Source: RH-AL1 sp965198715 (GTDB lineage: Bacteria; Pseudomonadota; Alphaproteobacteria; Rhizobiales; Beijerinckiaceae). Taken from it: a DNA stretch of 64,000 bases. The stretch is taken from positions 1,674,001 to 1,738,000 of the forward strand of contig CBDAPV010000001.1 in assembly GCA_965198715.1 (NCBI GenBank), in the 5' to 3' direction. Shown here piece after piece: positions 34,639 through 43,631 of the stretch. The notes under the pieces are model-generated. The model was given only the letters and a program-made list of their open reading frames with translations, made no database searches and was not told where the DNA came from. Position 1 is the first letter of the stretch; each line of letters begins with the position of its first letter. A program made the translations under genes and the position numbers.

Positions 34639-35685
34639 ATGACAATGCATCGCCCTCGCCTGACGGAGATGGCCCATGGCGGCGGATGCGGCTGCAAGCT
34701 GGCCCCGGCGGTGCTGCAGGACATCCTGAAGAAGATGCCGATGCCGATGTTCTGCCCTGACCTGCTGGTCGGTACCGAGACGGCGGACGACGCCGCGGTG
34801 TACCGGCTCAACGACACGCAGGCAATTATCGCCACGACCGACTTCTTCACCCCCATCGTCGACGACCCCCGCGACTTCGGGCGCATCGCCGCCACCAACG
34901 CACTCTCCGACGTCTATGCCATGGGCGGCCGGCCGCTGTTCGCGCTGGCGCTCGTCGGCATGCCGGTCGCCACCATGCCGATCGAGGCGGCGCAGGACAT
35001 CCTCGCCGGCGGTGCGTCGATCTGCGCCGAGGCCGGTATCCCCATAGTCGGCGGCCACTCCATCGACACGCCGGAGCCGATCTACGGGCTGGTAGCGGTA
35101 GGCCTCATCCACCCCGACAAGGTGCTGAAGAACGCCGGCGCCCGGGCTGGCGACGCGCTGGTGCTAACCAAGGGGCTCGGCGTCGGCATCTTCTCGGCGG
35201 CGATGAAGAAGGGCGAGCTCGACGCCGCCGGCTACCAGGCCATGCTCGCCTCGACCACCAAGCTGAACGCGATCGGCCCCGAGCTCGCCGACCTCGAGGC
35301 GGTGCATGCGCTGACCGACGTCACCGGCTTCGGCCTGCTCGGCCACCTGCTCGAGATGTGCCGCGGTGCCGGACTCTCGGCCAGGCTCGACGCCAGGGCG
35401 GTCCTGACCCTGCCGGGCGCCGCGGCGCTGGCGCAGGCGGGCTACGCCACCGGCGCGGCAGCGCGCAACTGGACGAGCTACGGCGCCCACGTCCGCCTGC
35501 CTGAGGGCACGCCCGACTGGGCGCGCGGCCTGTTGTGCGATCCGCAGACCTCCGGCGGGCTCCTCGTCTCGGTCCGCGCCGACCGCGCCTCCGACGTGGT
35601 GGAGCGCTGCAGGGCAGCCGGCTTCGGACAGGTGGCCATCATCGGCACGATGGGCGAAGGCGAGCCGGTGGTGAGGGTGGTGTAG
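34639..35685 (+). CDS. selD: Selenide, water dikinase (selenophosphate synthetase)
   Basis: Makes selenophosphate from selenide and ATP, the selenium donor for selenocysteine and selenouridine. It has 348 residues, the usual size. The catalytic Gly-rich loop reads HGGGCGCKLAP, with cysteine (not selenocysteine) and the essential lysine. Metal/ATP-binding aspartates are in GTETADDAAVYRL and TDFFTPIVDDPRDFG; later motifs are TDVTGFGLLGHL and CDPQTSGGLL. The downstream selenium pathway (selA/selB or mnmH) is not in the window. Confidence 0.96.
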   Translation: MTMHRPRLTEMAHGGGCGCKLAPAVLQDILKKMPMPMFCPDLLVGTETADDAAVYRLNDTQAIIATTDFFTPIVDDPRDFGRIAATNALSDVYAMGGRPLFALALVGMPVATMPIEAAQDILAGGASICAEAGIPIVGGHSIDTPEPIYGLVAVGLIHPDKVLKNAGARAGDALVLTKGLGVGIFSAAMKKGELDAAGYQAMLASTTKLNAIGPELADLEAVHALTDVTGFGLLGHLLEMCRGAGLSARLDARAVLTLPGAAALAQAGYATGAAARNWTSYGAHVRLPEGTPDWARGLLCDPQTSGGLLVSVRADRASDVVERCRAAGFGQVAIIGTMGEGEPVVRVV

Positions 35686-35744
35686 CGTTGCGAGGCGAGC
35701 TTGCGGTGCCCATCTCTGAACGAGATTCAGAGAGGAGCAACGCG

Positions 35745-36395
35745 ATGTTCTCGTTCCGCAAGCCGATGACGATTCCGGGCGCCGCCGACGCGCTGCCCGG
35801 CCGCGCAGCGCCGCTGCCCACGTCAGACACGCACCACGTCAATGGCCGCACGATCCATGCGCCGTTCCCGGAAGGCATCAACACGGCGATGTTCGGCCTC
35901 GGCTGCTTCTGGGGTGCCGAGCGCTCGTTCTGGAAGCTGCCCGGCGTCTACAGCACAGCGGTCGGCTACGCCGGCGGCCCGACCCCCAACCCGACCTACG
36001 AGGAGGTCTGCAGCGGTCGCACCGGGCACAACGAGGTCGTGCTGGTCGCCTATGAGCCGGCCAAGATTAGCTACGCCGAGCTCGTCCGCCATTTCTTCGA
36101 GAGCCACGACCCGACCATGGGCATGCGCCAGGGCAACGACGTCGGCACACAGTACCGTTCCGGCCTCTACGGCAACGAGGCCCAGGTTGCCGAGGCGCTG
36201 GCGCTGAAGGCCGCCTACGAGCCAGCGCTGAAGGCCAAGGGTTACGGCCCAATCACAACCGAGATCCTGCCTGCCCCACCGTTCTACTACGCCGAGACTT
36301 ACCATCAACAGTACCTCGCCAGGAATCCCGGCGGCTACTGCAACCTCGGCGGCACCGGCGTGAGCTGCCCGGTCGGCACCGGCGTGGCCGCCTGA
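35745..36395 (+). CDS. msrA: Peptide methionine sulfoxide reductase MsrA
   Basis: Repairs oxidised methionine (S-form) in proteins with reducing power from thioredoxin. It has 216 residues. The ATG at 35745 follows GAGAGGAG and gives MFSFRKPMTIPGAADALPG. The catalytic cysteine is in FGLGCFWGAERSFW; other motifs are GYAGGPTPNPTYEEVCSGRT, HDPTMGMRQGNDVGTQYRS and AETYHQQYLARNP. A resolving cysteine lies near the C-terminus. The frame before 35745 belongs to the selD antisense/overlap and was not used. It is 59 bp downstream of selD, possibly cotranscribed. Confidence 0.96.
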   Translation: MFSFRKPMTIPGAADALPGRAAPLPTSDTHHVNGRTIHAPFPEGINTAMFGLGCFWGAERSFWKLPGVYSTAVGYAGGPTPNPTYEEVCSGRTGHNEVVLVAYEPAKISYAELVRHFFESHDPTMGMRQGNDVGTQYRSGLYGNEAQVAEALALKAAYEPALKAKGYGPITTEILPAPPFYYAETYHQQYLARNPGGYCNLGGTGVSCPVGTGVAA

Positions 36396-36403
36396 CCCAT
36401 GAG

Positions 36404-36462
36404 TTATAGCAATCTTAAGATGGTTTATCGGTTTTCGATAAACTGGGGTAAGATCGCTATAA
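36404..36462. repeat. 59-bp hairpin element abutting the ATPase start codon
   Basis: Two 27-base arms, from TTATAGCAATCTTA to GGTTTATCG and from CGATAAACTG to TAAGATCGCTATAA, match at about 21 positions around a 5-base loop. It is AT-rich unlike its surroundings. The ATG of the next gene follows immediately. It could be a miniature transposable element or a translation-controlling hairpin. Confidence 0.75.
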
Positions 36463-37641
36463 ATGGATGCTCGTCGCAACCCCTACTCGCCCGGCGCCGG
36501 GACGCCCCCGCCTGAACTCGCTGGTCGCGACGACCTGATCGAGCGCGCGGCCGTAGCGCTTGATCGGATCCGAAAGGGGCGGTCGGCGCGCAGTTTCATT
36601 CTCTACGGCTTGCGCGGTGTCGGTAAGACCGTCCTCCTTAACCGCATCAGGATCGATGCAGAGGAACGTGGTCTGATCGGAACCAAGATCGAGGCGCCGG
36701 AAGATAGATCTCTACCGGCGTTGCTCGCGCCCGCACTCCGCACGACGCTCCTCAGGCTTGATCGCGGCGAGGCGATGAAGGCGAAAGCTGGCCATGCCAT
36801 GCGGGCGTTGGCCGGCTTCGCCAAGGCCCTGAAGTTCAAGTACCAAGATCTCGAACTCGGCCTCGACATCGATCCGCAGAAGGGTCTCGCCGACAGCGGC
36901 GATCTCGACAGCGACCTGACGGCGCTCCTTGCCGCAGTCGGCGCCGCGGCCGCCGAGCACAAGACGGCCGTGATCCTTTTCGTCGACGAGCTGCAGTATG
37001 TGCCCGAGGCTCAGCTCGCTTCGTTGATCAGTGCGCTTCACGCCACGAGCCAGGATGGCCTGCCGATCACCATGGTGGCCGCCGGGCTGCCGCAGCTCGT
37101 CGGCCAGACCGGACGCGCCAAGTCTTACGCCGAGCGCCTGTTCGAGTTCGTCCGCGTCGACCGTCTCGACGAAACCGCCGCGCGCGACGCGCTGACGGTA
37201 CCGGCCCGCGAGGAGGGCGTGGAGTTCACCGACGAGGCCATTGCCGAGGTCATGCGGCAGACGCTCGGCTTCCCCTACTTTCTCCAGGAGTGGGGCAAGC
37301 ACAGCTGGAACGCTGCCTCAGAATCCCCGATCGGTGCGGCCGATACGACGCGGGCGACCGGGGCGGCTCTCGCCGAGCTTGACGACAGCTTCTTCCGCGT
37401 GCGCTTCGATCGGCTGACGCCAGCGGAGAAGCGTTACATGCGGGGTATGGCGGAGCTGGGTGCCGGACCGCATCGCTCCGGCGACGTCGCCGAAGCCTTG
37501 GGCCGCAAGGTCACCACGGTGGCTCCGACGCGCAACACGCTCATCGCCAAGGGCATGATCTACAGCCCATCCCACGGCGACACCGCGTTCACAGTGCCCC
37601 TCTTCGACGGCTTCATGAAGCGGATCATGCCGACGCTGTGA
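36463..37641 (+). CDS. AAA ATPase (AAA_16/archaeal-ATPase-like) with C-terminal winged helix
   Basis: A 392-residue ATPase of the AAA_16/ORC-like type; its biological role is unknown. Walker A is ILYGLRGVGKTVLLNR (about residue 46-61), Walker B is TAVILFVDELQYVPEA, sensor-like segments are TMVAAGLPQLVGQTGRA and TLGFPYFLQEWGKHSW. The C-terminal about 90 residues (FDRLTPAEKRYMRGMAELG, HRSGDVAEALGRKVTTVAP) form a winged-helix domain. The start ATG directly follows a long hairpin, and no good ribosome site is visible outside it, so translation may be controlled by that structure. It overlaps nothing and is convergent with mepA. Confidence 0.85.
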   Translation: MDARRNPYSPGAGTPPPELAGRDDLIERAAVALDRIRKGRSARSFILYGLRGVGKTVLLNRIRIDAEERGLIGTKIEAPEDRSLPALLAPALRTTLLRLDRGEAMKAKAGHAMRALAGFAKALKFKYQDLELGLDIDPQKGLADSGDLDSDLTALLAAVGAAAAEHKTAVILFVDELQYVPEAQLASLISALHATSQDGLPITMVAAGLPQLVGQTGRAKSYAERLFEFVRVDRLDETAARDALTVPAREEGVEFTDEAIAEVMRQTLGFPYFLQEWGKHSWNAASESPIGAADTTRATGAALAELDDSFFRVRFDRLTPAEKRYMRGMAELGAGPHRSGDVAEALGRKVTTVAPTRNTLIAKGMIYSPSHGDTAFTVPLFDGFMKRIMPTL

Positions 37642-37642
37642 G

Positions 37643-38584
37643 CTACTCCGCCGCCTGGGCACCCGGCGCGGCGGCAACGGAGCGGCAGGCCGACGACATG
37701 AAGGCCATGGTCAGCGGCGGCCGCGGGAACGGCAGCTTCTTGGCCGGACGCGGGTGCAGGATCGAGGGGGAGAACCAGCGCTTCAGCGTGGCGTCGCAAC
37801 CATCGCCGCCCGGCACCTCGGCCTGCGGGACGCAATCCGTCTCGGATGGCGGGCAGAACAGCCGGATGTGGAAATGGTAGTCGTGCCCGTACATCGGGCG
37901 CACCTTCTCAAGCCACGTGCGGTCGCCCCGCGCTTCGCGGCAGATCGCCTTCTTGATGGCGGCGTTGACGAAGATGCGCTGCACTTCCGGATCAATCGCG
38001 GCGGCGCGGATCAGGCCGATCGTATCGTGGGTGAAGACGCGCGGATCCACGTCCTCGCGGTCCTCGCGCACCATCATCGTCGAATTGCCGAACTCGCGCT
38101 CCTCGGCCGACATGCGGTGGTCGGGCATCGGCTTCAGCCAGACGTCGGCGTCGAGCCCGGCCTGGTGCGAGGCATGGCCGCCGAGCATCGGGCCGCCGCG
38201 CGGCTGCGCCATGTCGCCGATGAGGATGCCGGGGTAGCTCGTGGTCTGCCGAACCCGGTTGGCGAGACGCTCGATGAAGGCGAGGAGCTGCGGGTGGCCG
38301 TAGAAGCGGTTGCGCGAGGGCCGCATCACCTGCCAGTCCGGCCCGTCGAGCGGCAGCGCGCGGGCGCCGGCGATGCAGCCCCGGGCGTAGGTACCGTAGA
38401 CGTGCGGGCTGCCGGCGGAAGGCTCGCGCTCGCGGCCGAAGACCTCCTTGGCCGGTAGGTTCGGATTGGCGAGATCCCCGATCGGCGGCGGCGCGTGCGG
38501 ATCGAGCGTGCCGCGATCCTGCGCCTGGACCGGGCCGGCGAGGACGGCAGCAAGGACGACGGCGGGAAGCGCGCGATGCAGCAT
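37643..38584 (-). CDS. mepA: Penicillin-insensitive murein endopeptidase
   Basis: A periplasmic LAS-type zinc metallopeptidase that cleaves D-Ala-meso-DAP crosslinks in peptidoglycan. It has 313 residues. The ATG at 38584 gives the signal peptide MLHRALPAVVLAAVLAGPVQA; the frame open to 38650 is not used. Metal ligands are in MLGGHASHQAGLDADVWL and GHDYHFHIRLFCPP. Six or more cysteines in the mature part suggest disulfides. It ends one base after the ATPase stop (convergent). Confidence 0.94.
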   Translation of the reverse strand: MLHRALPAVVLAAVLAGPVQAQDRGTLDPHAPPPIGDLANPNLPAKEVFGREREPSAGSPHVYGTYARGCIAGARALPLDGPDWQVMRPSRNRFYGHPQLLAFIERLANRVRQTTSYPGILIGDMAQPRGGPMLGGHASHQAGLDADVWLKPMPDHRMSAEEREFGNSTMMVREDREDVDPRVFTHDTIGLIRAAAIDPEVQRIFVNAAIKKAICREARGDRTWLEKVRPMYGHDYHFHIRLFCPPSETDCVPQAEVPGGDGCDATLKRWFSPSILHPRPAKKLPFPRPPLTMAFMSSACRSVAAAPGAQAAE

Positions 38585-38674
38585 CGATGAGACTCTAGTT
38601 CCGCCACAGCGTGCCCTGCGCGGCGTCCCGAGGCAATGCCGCCGTTCCAAGGCCGATCATTCAAGCGCGGCCGA

Positions 38675-40057
38675 CTACTCCAGCATCTCCAACCACCGCT
38701 GCGCCTGCGACCGCACATTGTCCGGCGAAGTGCCGCCGTAGCTAGTGCGGCTCGCCACCGAGTTGCGCACCCCGAGCACGTCGAAGACGCCCATCTCCAG
38801 GCGCGGCTCCTCGCCCTGCATCTCGGCCAGCGTCAGCCCCTCGAGGCCGACCTTGCGCTTGGCGGCCAAGGCCACGAGCCGCCCGGTGACGTGGTGCGCG
38901 TCGCGGAACGGCATGCCCATGACCCGCACGAGATAGTCGGCGAGGTCGGTCGCAGTGGCGAAGCCAGAGCCGGCAGCGGCCTCCATGCGCTCGGTGTCGG
39001 GGGCGAGATCGGAGACCATGCCGGTCATGGCGGCGAGGCACAGCGAGAGCGTGGCGAGCGCGTCGAACGTGCCCTCCTTGTCCTCCTGCATGTCCTTCGA
39101 ATAGGCTAGCGGCAGGCCCTTCATGACCACCAACAGGCCGGTGAGCGCGCCGATGACGCGGCCGGACTTACCGCGCACCAGCTCGGCGGCGTCGGGGTTG
39201 CGCTTCTGCGGCATGATCGAGGAGCCGGTGGAGAACCTGTCGGACAACGCGGCGAAGCCGAACTGCGGCGTCGCCCAAAGCACGATCTCCTCCGCGAATC
39301 GGCTGAGATGGGTCGCACAGATCGCTGCGGCGGCGAGCGCCTCCAGCGCGAAGTCGCGGTCGCTGACGCTGTCAAGCGAGTTGGCGGTGGGACGATCGAA
39401 ACCGAGCGCCTTCGCCGTGGCGTCGCGGTCGATCGGGAAAGAGGTACCGGCGAGCGCCGCCGCCCCGAGCGGGCATTCGTTCATGCGGGCGCGTGCGTCA
39501 CTGAAGCGGCCCTTGTCGCGCGCGAGCATCTCGACATAGGCGAGCAGGTGGTGGCCGAACGTCACCGGCTGCGCGCTCTGCAGGTGGGTGAAACCCGGCA
39601 TCACGCTCTCGGCATGCTCCAGGGCGCGGCGCGCCAGCACTTTCTGCAGGCCGGCGATCTGGCCGACCAGCTGGTCCACCGTGTCGCGGACCCAGAGCCG
39701 GAAATCCACCGCCACCTGGTCGTTCCGCGAGCGCGCGGTGTGCAGCCGCCCGGCGACGGGGCCGATATCGGCGGCGAGCCGCGCCTCGATGTTCATATGA
39801 ATGTCCTCGAGCGAGCGCTCGAAGGCGAAGCTGCCGTTCTCTATTTCGCCACGGATCGAGGTTAGCCCCGCCGCAATCGCGACGGCATCGGCGCGATCGA
39901 CGATGCCCGCGTCGGCCAGCATCGCCACGTGGGCGAGCGAACCGGCGATGTCCTGGGGAGCAAGCGCCTTGTCGAAGCCGATCGACGCGTTGATCTCTTC
40001 CATGATCGCGTCCGGAGCGCTGTCGAAGCGGCCGCCCCACATCTTGTTGCTCATCAC
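38675..40057 (-). CDS. argH: Argininosuccinate lyase
   Basis: Splits argininosuccinate into arginine and fumarate, the last step of arginine synthesis. It has 460 residues of the fumarase/aspartase superfamily. Start MMSNKMWGGRFDSAPDAIM; the signature loop is STGSSIMPQKRNPDAAELV. Further motifs are HTARSRNDQVAVDFRLW and GFTHLQSAQPVTFGHHLLA. Divergent from tlpA with 30 bp between, an arrangement seen in Bradyrhizobium and relatives. Confidence 0.97.
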   Translation of the reverse strand: MMSNKMWGGRFDSAPDAIMEEINASIGFDKALAPQDIAGSLAHVAMLADAGIVDRADAVAIAAGLTSIRGEIENGSFAFERSLEDIHMNIEARLAADIGPVAGRLHTARSRNDQVAVDFRLWVRDTVDQLVGQIAGLQKVLARRALEHAESVMPGFTHLQSAQPVTFGHHLLAYVEMLARDKGRFSDARARMNECPLGAAALAGTSFPIDRDATAKALGFDRPTANSLDSVSDRDFALEALAAAAICATHLSRFAEEIVLWATPQFGFAALSDRFSTGSSIMPQKRNPDAAELVRGKSGRVIGALTGLLVVMKGLPLAYSKDMQEDKEGTFDALATLSLCLAAMTGMVSDLAPDTERMEAAAGSGFATATDLADYLVRVMGMPFRDAHHVTGRLVALAAKRKVGLEGLTLAEMQGEEPRLEMGVFDVLGVRNSVASRTSYGGTSPDNVRSQAQRWLEMLE

Positions 40058-40087
40058 ACCCCAGACTTGCGAGAAAAGAGCGACGCC

Positions 40088-40771
40088 ATGATCGACCTGC
40101 CGCCGACGACCGACCCCCAGCCGCCCATCAGGACGCGGTTGACCGGGCCCGTGGCGATCACGCTCGGGCTGCTGGCCGTGGCGGTCGTTGCCGGAACCCT
40201 ATACGAGATGCCGCGGCTGGGCGGCAAGCACGTGGCCCACAGCGGCGCCTGCGCGCGGTCGCTCGACGCCGCGCAATCGATCGACACGCTGGTGCACGGC
40301 GAGATCGCGGCGTTGATGCCGGCCGGTCGCGCGCGCGACCTCTCGGCCATTGCCTTCGACGATGCCGACGGGCACAAGACGACGATCGGCGCTTTCGCCG
40401 GCCGGACGGTGCTGCTGAACCTATGGGCCACATGGTGCGTGCCGTGCCGGACCGAGATGCCGGCCCTCGACCACCTGCAGGCGCAGCTCGGCTCCAAGAG
40501 TTTCGGCGTGGTGCCGGTGGACATCGACCAGCTGCGCCTGGAGAAGGCACGCGGCTTCTTCAAGGAGACGGGCGTAACCAGCCTGCCCTACTTTTCCGAC
40601 AACAGCGCCGACATCCTCCGCGCGCTCGGCAGCCAAGGCCTGCCGACCACGGTGCTTATCGGTACGGACGGCTGCGAGATTGCCACCATGGCTGGTCCGG
40701 CGCAGTGGGATTCGCCCGAGGCCAAGGCGCTGATCGAGCGGGCCGCGAAGGCGCCGTCGACGCAGAGCTGA
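40088..40771 (+). CDS. tlpA: Membrane-anchored thioredoxin-like protein TlpA
   Basis: A 227-residue periplasmic thiol-disulfide oxidoreductase tethered by an N-terminal helix (GPVAITLGLLAVAVVAGTLY). The active site is LLNLWATWCVPCRTEMPALD (CxxC), and the cis-Pro region is TSLPYF then GLPTTVLIGTDGCEIA. In Bradyrhizobium TlpA reduces the copper centre precursor of cytochrome aa3 oxidase. The ATG at 40088 follows GAGAAAAGAG. The frame open upstream to 39929 is antisense to argH. It is adjacent to argH as in related genomes. Confidence 0.92.
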   Translation: MIDLPPTTDPQPPIRTRLTGPVAITLGLLAVAVVAGTLYEMPRLGGKHVAHSGACARSLDAAQSIDTLVHGEIAALMPAGRARDLSAIAFDDADGHKTTIGAFAGRTVLLNLWATWCVPCRTEMPALDHLQAQLGSKSFGVVPVDIDQLRLEKARGFFKETGVTSLPYFSDNSADILRALGSQGLPTTVLIGTDGCEIATMAGPAQWDSPEAKALIERAAKAPSTQS

Positions 40772-41359
40772 TCAGCGCTCCGGCGGATCGTAGGCGTTGC
40801 TGTTGCTGGTCCCGCTGCGCACGATCTTGTAGGCGCCGACCATCTTGCCGGCGGCCTGGTAGGCCCCCTCGTCGTCGAGGTTGGCGCTGTTGAAGTCCTT
40901 CGCCGTGCCGTTGATCCCGTCGTACTTGCCGGTGCCCGACTTGAAGGTCCAGCTCAACGTGATCGCCTTGATCGGCTTGGCACCGTCCGTCGTGTACTCT
41001 GCATAGAGGCTGGCGCCGTCCTTGTCCTTGAAGTTGCAGTAGCCCTTCGAGTCGATCGTCTGCGCCTTGCGATCGGTGAAGCGGATATTGGTGCAGCGTC
41101 CGGCGGTCAGGTTCAGGAACCCCTTGCTGGCGTCGTTGATGGTGGTGGTCAGGTAGCGGTTGACCGTCAGGTCGGTGCCGCCGCCCACGTCGATGGGCGT
41201 CGCCGGCGTCGACGTCGTGAAGGTATAGGTTAGCGCGAACTTCGCGCTGGTCGGAAAAAGCTCGTCCGCGCGAGCGACGCCGAAGATCGCTAACGCCGCT
41301 GCGATCATCAGACCCGAGCGAGCGACACGCCCCTTCGTAAACAACCGAACATTGACCAT
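40772..41359 (-). CDS. Secreted protein of unknown function
   Basis: A 195-residue exported protein. The ATG at 41359 follows GGAGGAAGG. The signal peptide RVARSGLMIAAALAIFGVARA precedes a beta-rich mature part (TSAKFALTYTFTTSTPATPI, YAEYTTDGAKPIKAITLSW, and SGTGKYDGINGTAKDF). The last segment recalls small beta-barrel proteins of the allene-oxide-cyclase-like type, which is only a suggestion. Its stop abuts the tlpA stop. Confidence 0.75.
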   Translation of the reverse strand: MVNVRLFTKGRVARSGLMIAAALAIFGVARADELFPTSAKFALTYTFTTSTPATPIDVGGGTDLTVNRYLTTTINDASKGFLNLTAGRCTNIRFTDRKAQTIDSKGYCNFKDKDGASLYAEYTTDGAKPIKAITLSWTFKSGTGKYDGINGTAKDFNSANLDDEGAYQAAGKMVGAYKIVRSGTSNSNAYDPPER

Positions 41360-41438
41360 CGCACCCTTCCTCCAGTACGCACACTATTTAAATCACGATT
41401 TATGGCGGTGGCCAACGCCGGGGCGCGTGCGCTTCTGC

Positions 41439-41593
41439 TCACATTCCTGACGCGGGCTGGTTGCAGCCGAACATTTCGCCGAAGACTTGATGCGTCATGT
41501 CGAGATTTCTACGGATGGCATTGAGATCGACCTCCGCCGGCGCTTCGGGGGCTCGTAAATGCTCGAACTCGCATGCGCCCTTGATGATAGCCC
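41439..41593 (-). pseudogene. Possible remnant of an unknown gene next to the IS element
   Basis: On the minus strand a frame with GC-rich third positions reads IIKGACEFEHLRAPEAPAE and then EVFGEMFGC-like sequence (HQVFGEMFGCNQPASGM) before a TGA. It has no start codon, and its 5' part is cut at the IS630 boundary. A TGA closes the frame shortly upstream even if the IS is removed. The family is unknown. Confidence 0.3.
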
Positions 41594-41595
41594 TA

Positions 41596-42644
41596 GAGCA
41601 GTTTCCTCGCCGGTTGACTCGTGAGGGGTAGCGCACGGCGCCGCGTTGTGATTCAGGGCTGGTCTGGCGAGGAGGCCAGGCCCGATGCCCCGATCGCTGC
41701 ACTACGACCTTCGCTCCCGCGTCCTCTTGGCTGTCGAGGAGGGCTTGTCCTGCCGCGAGGCTGCGGCGCGCTTCGGCGTCAGTGCGTCGAGCGCGATCCG
41801 CTGGGCCGCTCTTAGGCGCGCTGGCGGCGATGGCCGGGCCAAGCCGCAGGGCGGGGATCGCCTGTCGCGCCGTACCGAGGCTCACGCCGGCCTCATCGCG
41901 GCGGCACTGGCCGACGTGCCCGACATCACGCTGGTGGAGCTGAAGGCGCGCCTGGCTGGCGAGGGCGCCTTCGTCAGCGTCACAGCGCTTTGGCGCTACT
42001 TTCGCCGCCACGCCATCACGCGTAAAAAAAGACCGCGCACGCCACCGAGCAGGACCGTCCCGACGTCCGCCAGGCGCGGCAGGAGTGGTTCGAGGGCCAG
42101 CTCGATCTCGATCCCGACCGGCTGATCTTCATCGACGAGACCGGCACCTCGACCAAGATGGCCCGCACGCACGGACGCGCCCCGCGCGGCGAGCGGCTGA
42201 GGATGGGCGTGCCGCACGGCCATTGGAAGACGACGACGCTGGTGGCCGGCCTGAGCCTGCGCGGCATCGTGGCGCCCTTCGTGCTCGACGGTGCCGTCGA
42301 CCGACCCTGCTTCGAGGCCTACATCGAGCACGTGCTCGTCCCCGAGCTGCGACCCGGCGACATCGTGATCATGGACAATCTGCCGGCCCACAAGGGGACG
42401 CGGGTTGAAGCCCTGATTGCAGCGGCGGGCGCCAGACTGCGCCTGCTGCCGCCCTACAGCCCCGACTTCAACCCCATCGAGAACGCCTTCGCCAAGCTCA
42501 AAGCCTTGCTGCGCAAGGCCGCCGAGCGGTCCAAGGACGCGCTCTGGGCCGCCATCGGCCGCCTCGTCGACCAGATCACGCCAGCCGAATGCGCCAACAT
42601 GTTCACCGCAGCAGGCTACGATGCTACCTGAAAGGAATCTGCTC
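41596..42644 (+). mobile_element. IS630-family insertion sequence (1049 bp)
   Basis: Ends carry the imperfect inverted repeat GAGCAGTTTCCT / GAGCAGATTCCT and are flanked by TA on both sides (41594-41595 and 42645-42646), the target duplication typical of IS630. It carries a transposase in two frames joined at a run of seven A. It lies next to a decayed amidohydrolase gene, at its stop codon. Confidence 0.9.
41685..42631 (+). CDS. IS630 transposase, two frames joined by probable -1 frameshift
   Basis: The first frame (41685-42125) codes an N-terminal helix-turn-helix (EGLSCREAAARFGVSASSAI) and linker. The second frame, entered by a -1 slip at CGTAAAAAAAG (42021-42031), codes the DDE catalytic domain: first Asp in LIFIDETGTSTKMART, second in IVIMDNLPAHKG, Glu in PPYSPDFNPIENAFAKL. 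Without the slip the first frame yields a 146-residue truncated protein. Programmed slippage on an A7 run is known in this family, so the enzyme may be active. Confidence 0.88.
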
Positions 42645-43631
42645 TAGATGGCAGCGCCGGTCAGTCGGCCCCAATTGCCATGGGCGAGCGCCTCGCGATG
42701 GGCCGGCTCGAGCGAGGCCTCTTCGAGGAAGCGGCGAGCGTCGCCGCCGGGCTGGTATTGGTAGGGAAGTCGGTCGAGAACAGCAGGCGCTCGGGACCGA
42801 CGATGTCGAGGCAGCGCTGAAGGTAGGCGTCGCTCCATCTCCCGCTGCCGGTGACGTAGAGGTTGCGGCGGGCGTAGTCCGCGATAGGACGCTGCAGATT
42901 CAGCGTGCGGTCGAAGACGGCCGCCGTCCGCTCCAGGTTAGAACAGCACCATCTCGCCCCAATGGCCGAGGATGATCTGCAAGTCCTCCAATTCGTCGAA
43001 GACGCCCGCTGCCGCCAAGCGAACCCACTGCAACCCGGCTTCGTAATGCCAGCCGAGCCCGAACCCGGCGAGCGCGAGGTCCGCCTTGTCGCCCAGCCTT
43101 GTGTAAATCGCCTGTCGCACGGCGGGCGACGGTAGTTGCGGATGGATAACGAGGGGGACGCGCAGGTCCGCCGCTTTGGCCAGCATCGGGCGCAGGTCGG
43201 GATGATCGAGATGCGTGTCGCGCGTGCGACCGCAAAGGAGCGCACCCTTGAGGCCGAGCTCGCGAACGGCGCGCTCCAGCTCGCGCGGCGCGGCCTGCGG
43301 ATCGGACGTGGGAAGGGCGGCGAAGCCCTGGAAGCGCTCGGCACGCCGCGCGCACGTCTTCGCGATGAGGTCGTTGACGCGGCGGGCCGTCTCGACGGCG
43401 GCGGCGGGCTCCAGGTTGTGGAAGGCCGGGAGTGGTCAGGGACAGGACCTGTACGTCCACGCCCTGCTCGTCCATCAGCGCCAGGCGGCCTTCGCCCAGA
43501 TCGGCGAGACGGGCGCCGTTGTTGCCGCCGTCGGCAACGGCGGAGACGGGATCGTGCGGCGGCGGCGCGGACGCCCAGGCCTCCCGCACCATCGGTGGCA
43601 GGATGTGCTCTTCGATGGCGATCAGGCGCAA
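42644..43631 (-). pseudogene. Amidohydrolase-2 family gene, frameshifted
   Basis: Read on the minus strand, three frames must be joined to recover an amidohydrolase of the ACMSD/gamma-resorcylate decarboxylase type (about 325 residues). It begins MRLIAIEEHILPPMVREAW, continues with VQVLSLTTPGL, then after a shift near 43440 SDPQAAPRELERAVRELG and LQIILGHWGEMVLF. After a shift near 42940 it reads RLLFSTDFP, and after one near 42770 the end PGGDARRFLEEASLEPAH and GNWGRLTGAAI. The stop TAG shares its bases with the IS630 target TA. At least three frameshifts make it non-functional. Confidence 0.85.

Noticed and set aside
34675..34710. Selenocysteine in SelD
   Set aside because: The catalytic position is coded by ordinary Cys codons in GGGCGCK; no in-frame TGA is present.
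41439..42011. A 190-residue minus-strand open frame
   Set aside because: Most of it lies inside the IS630 transposase gene on the opposite strand. Only the last part outside the IS has coding character and is listed as a possible remnant.
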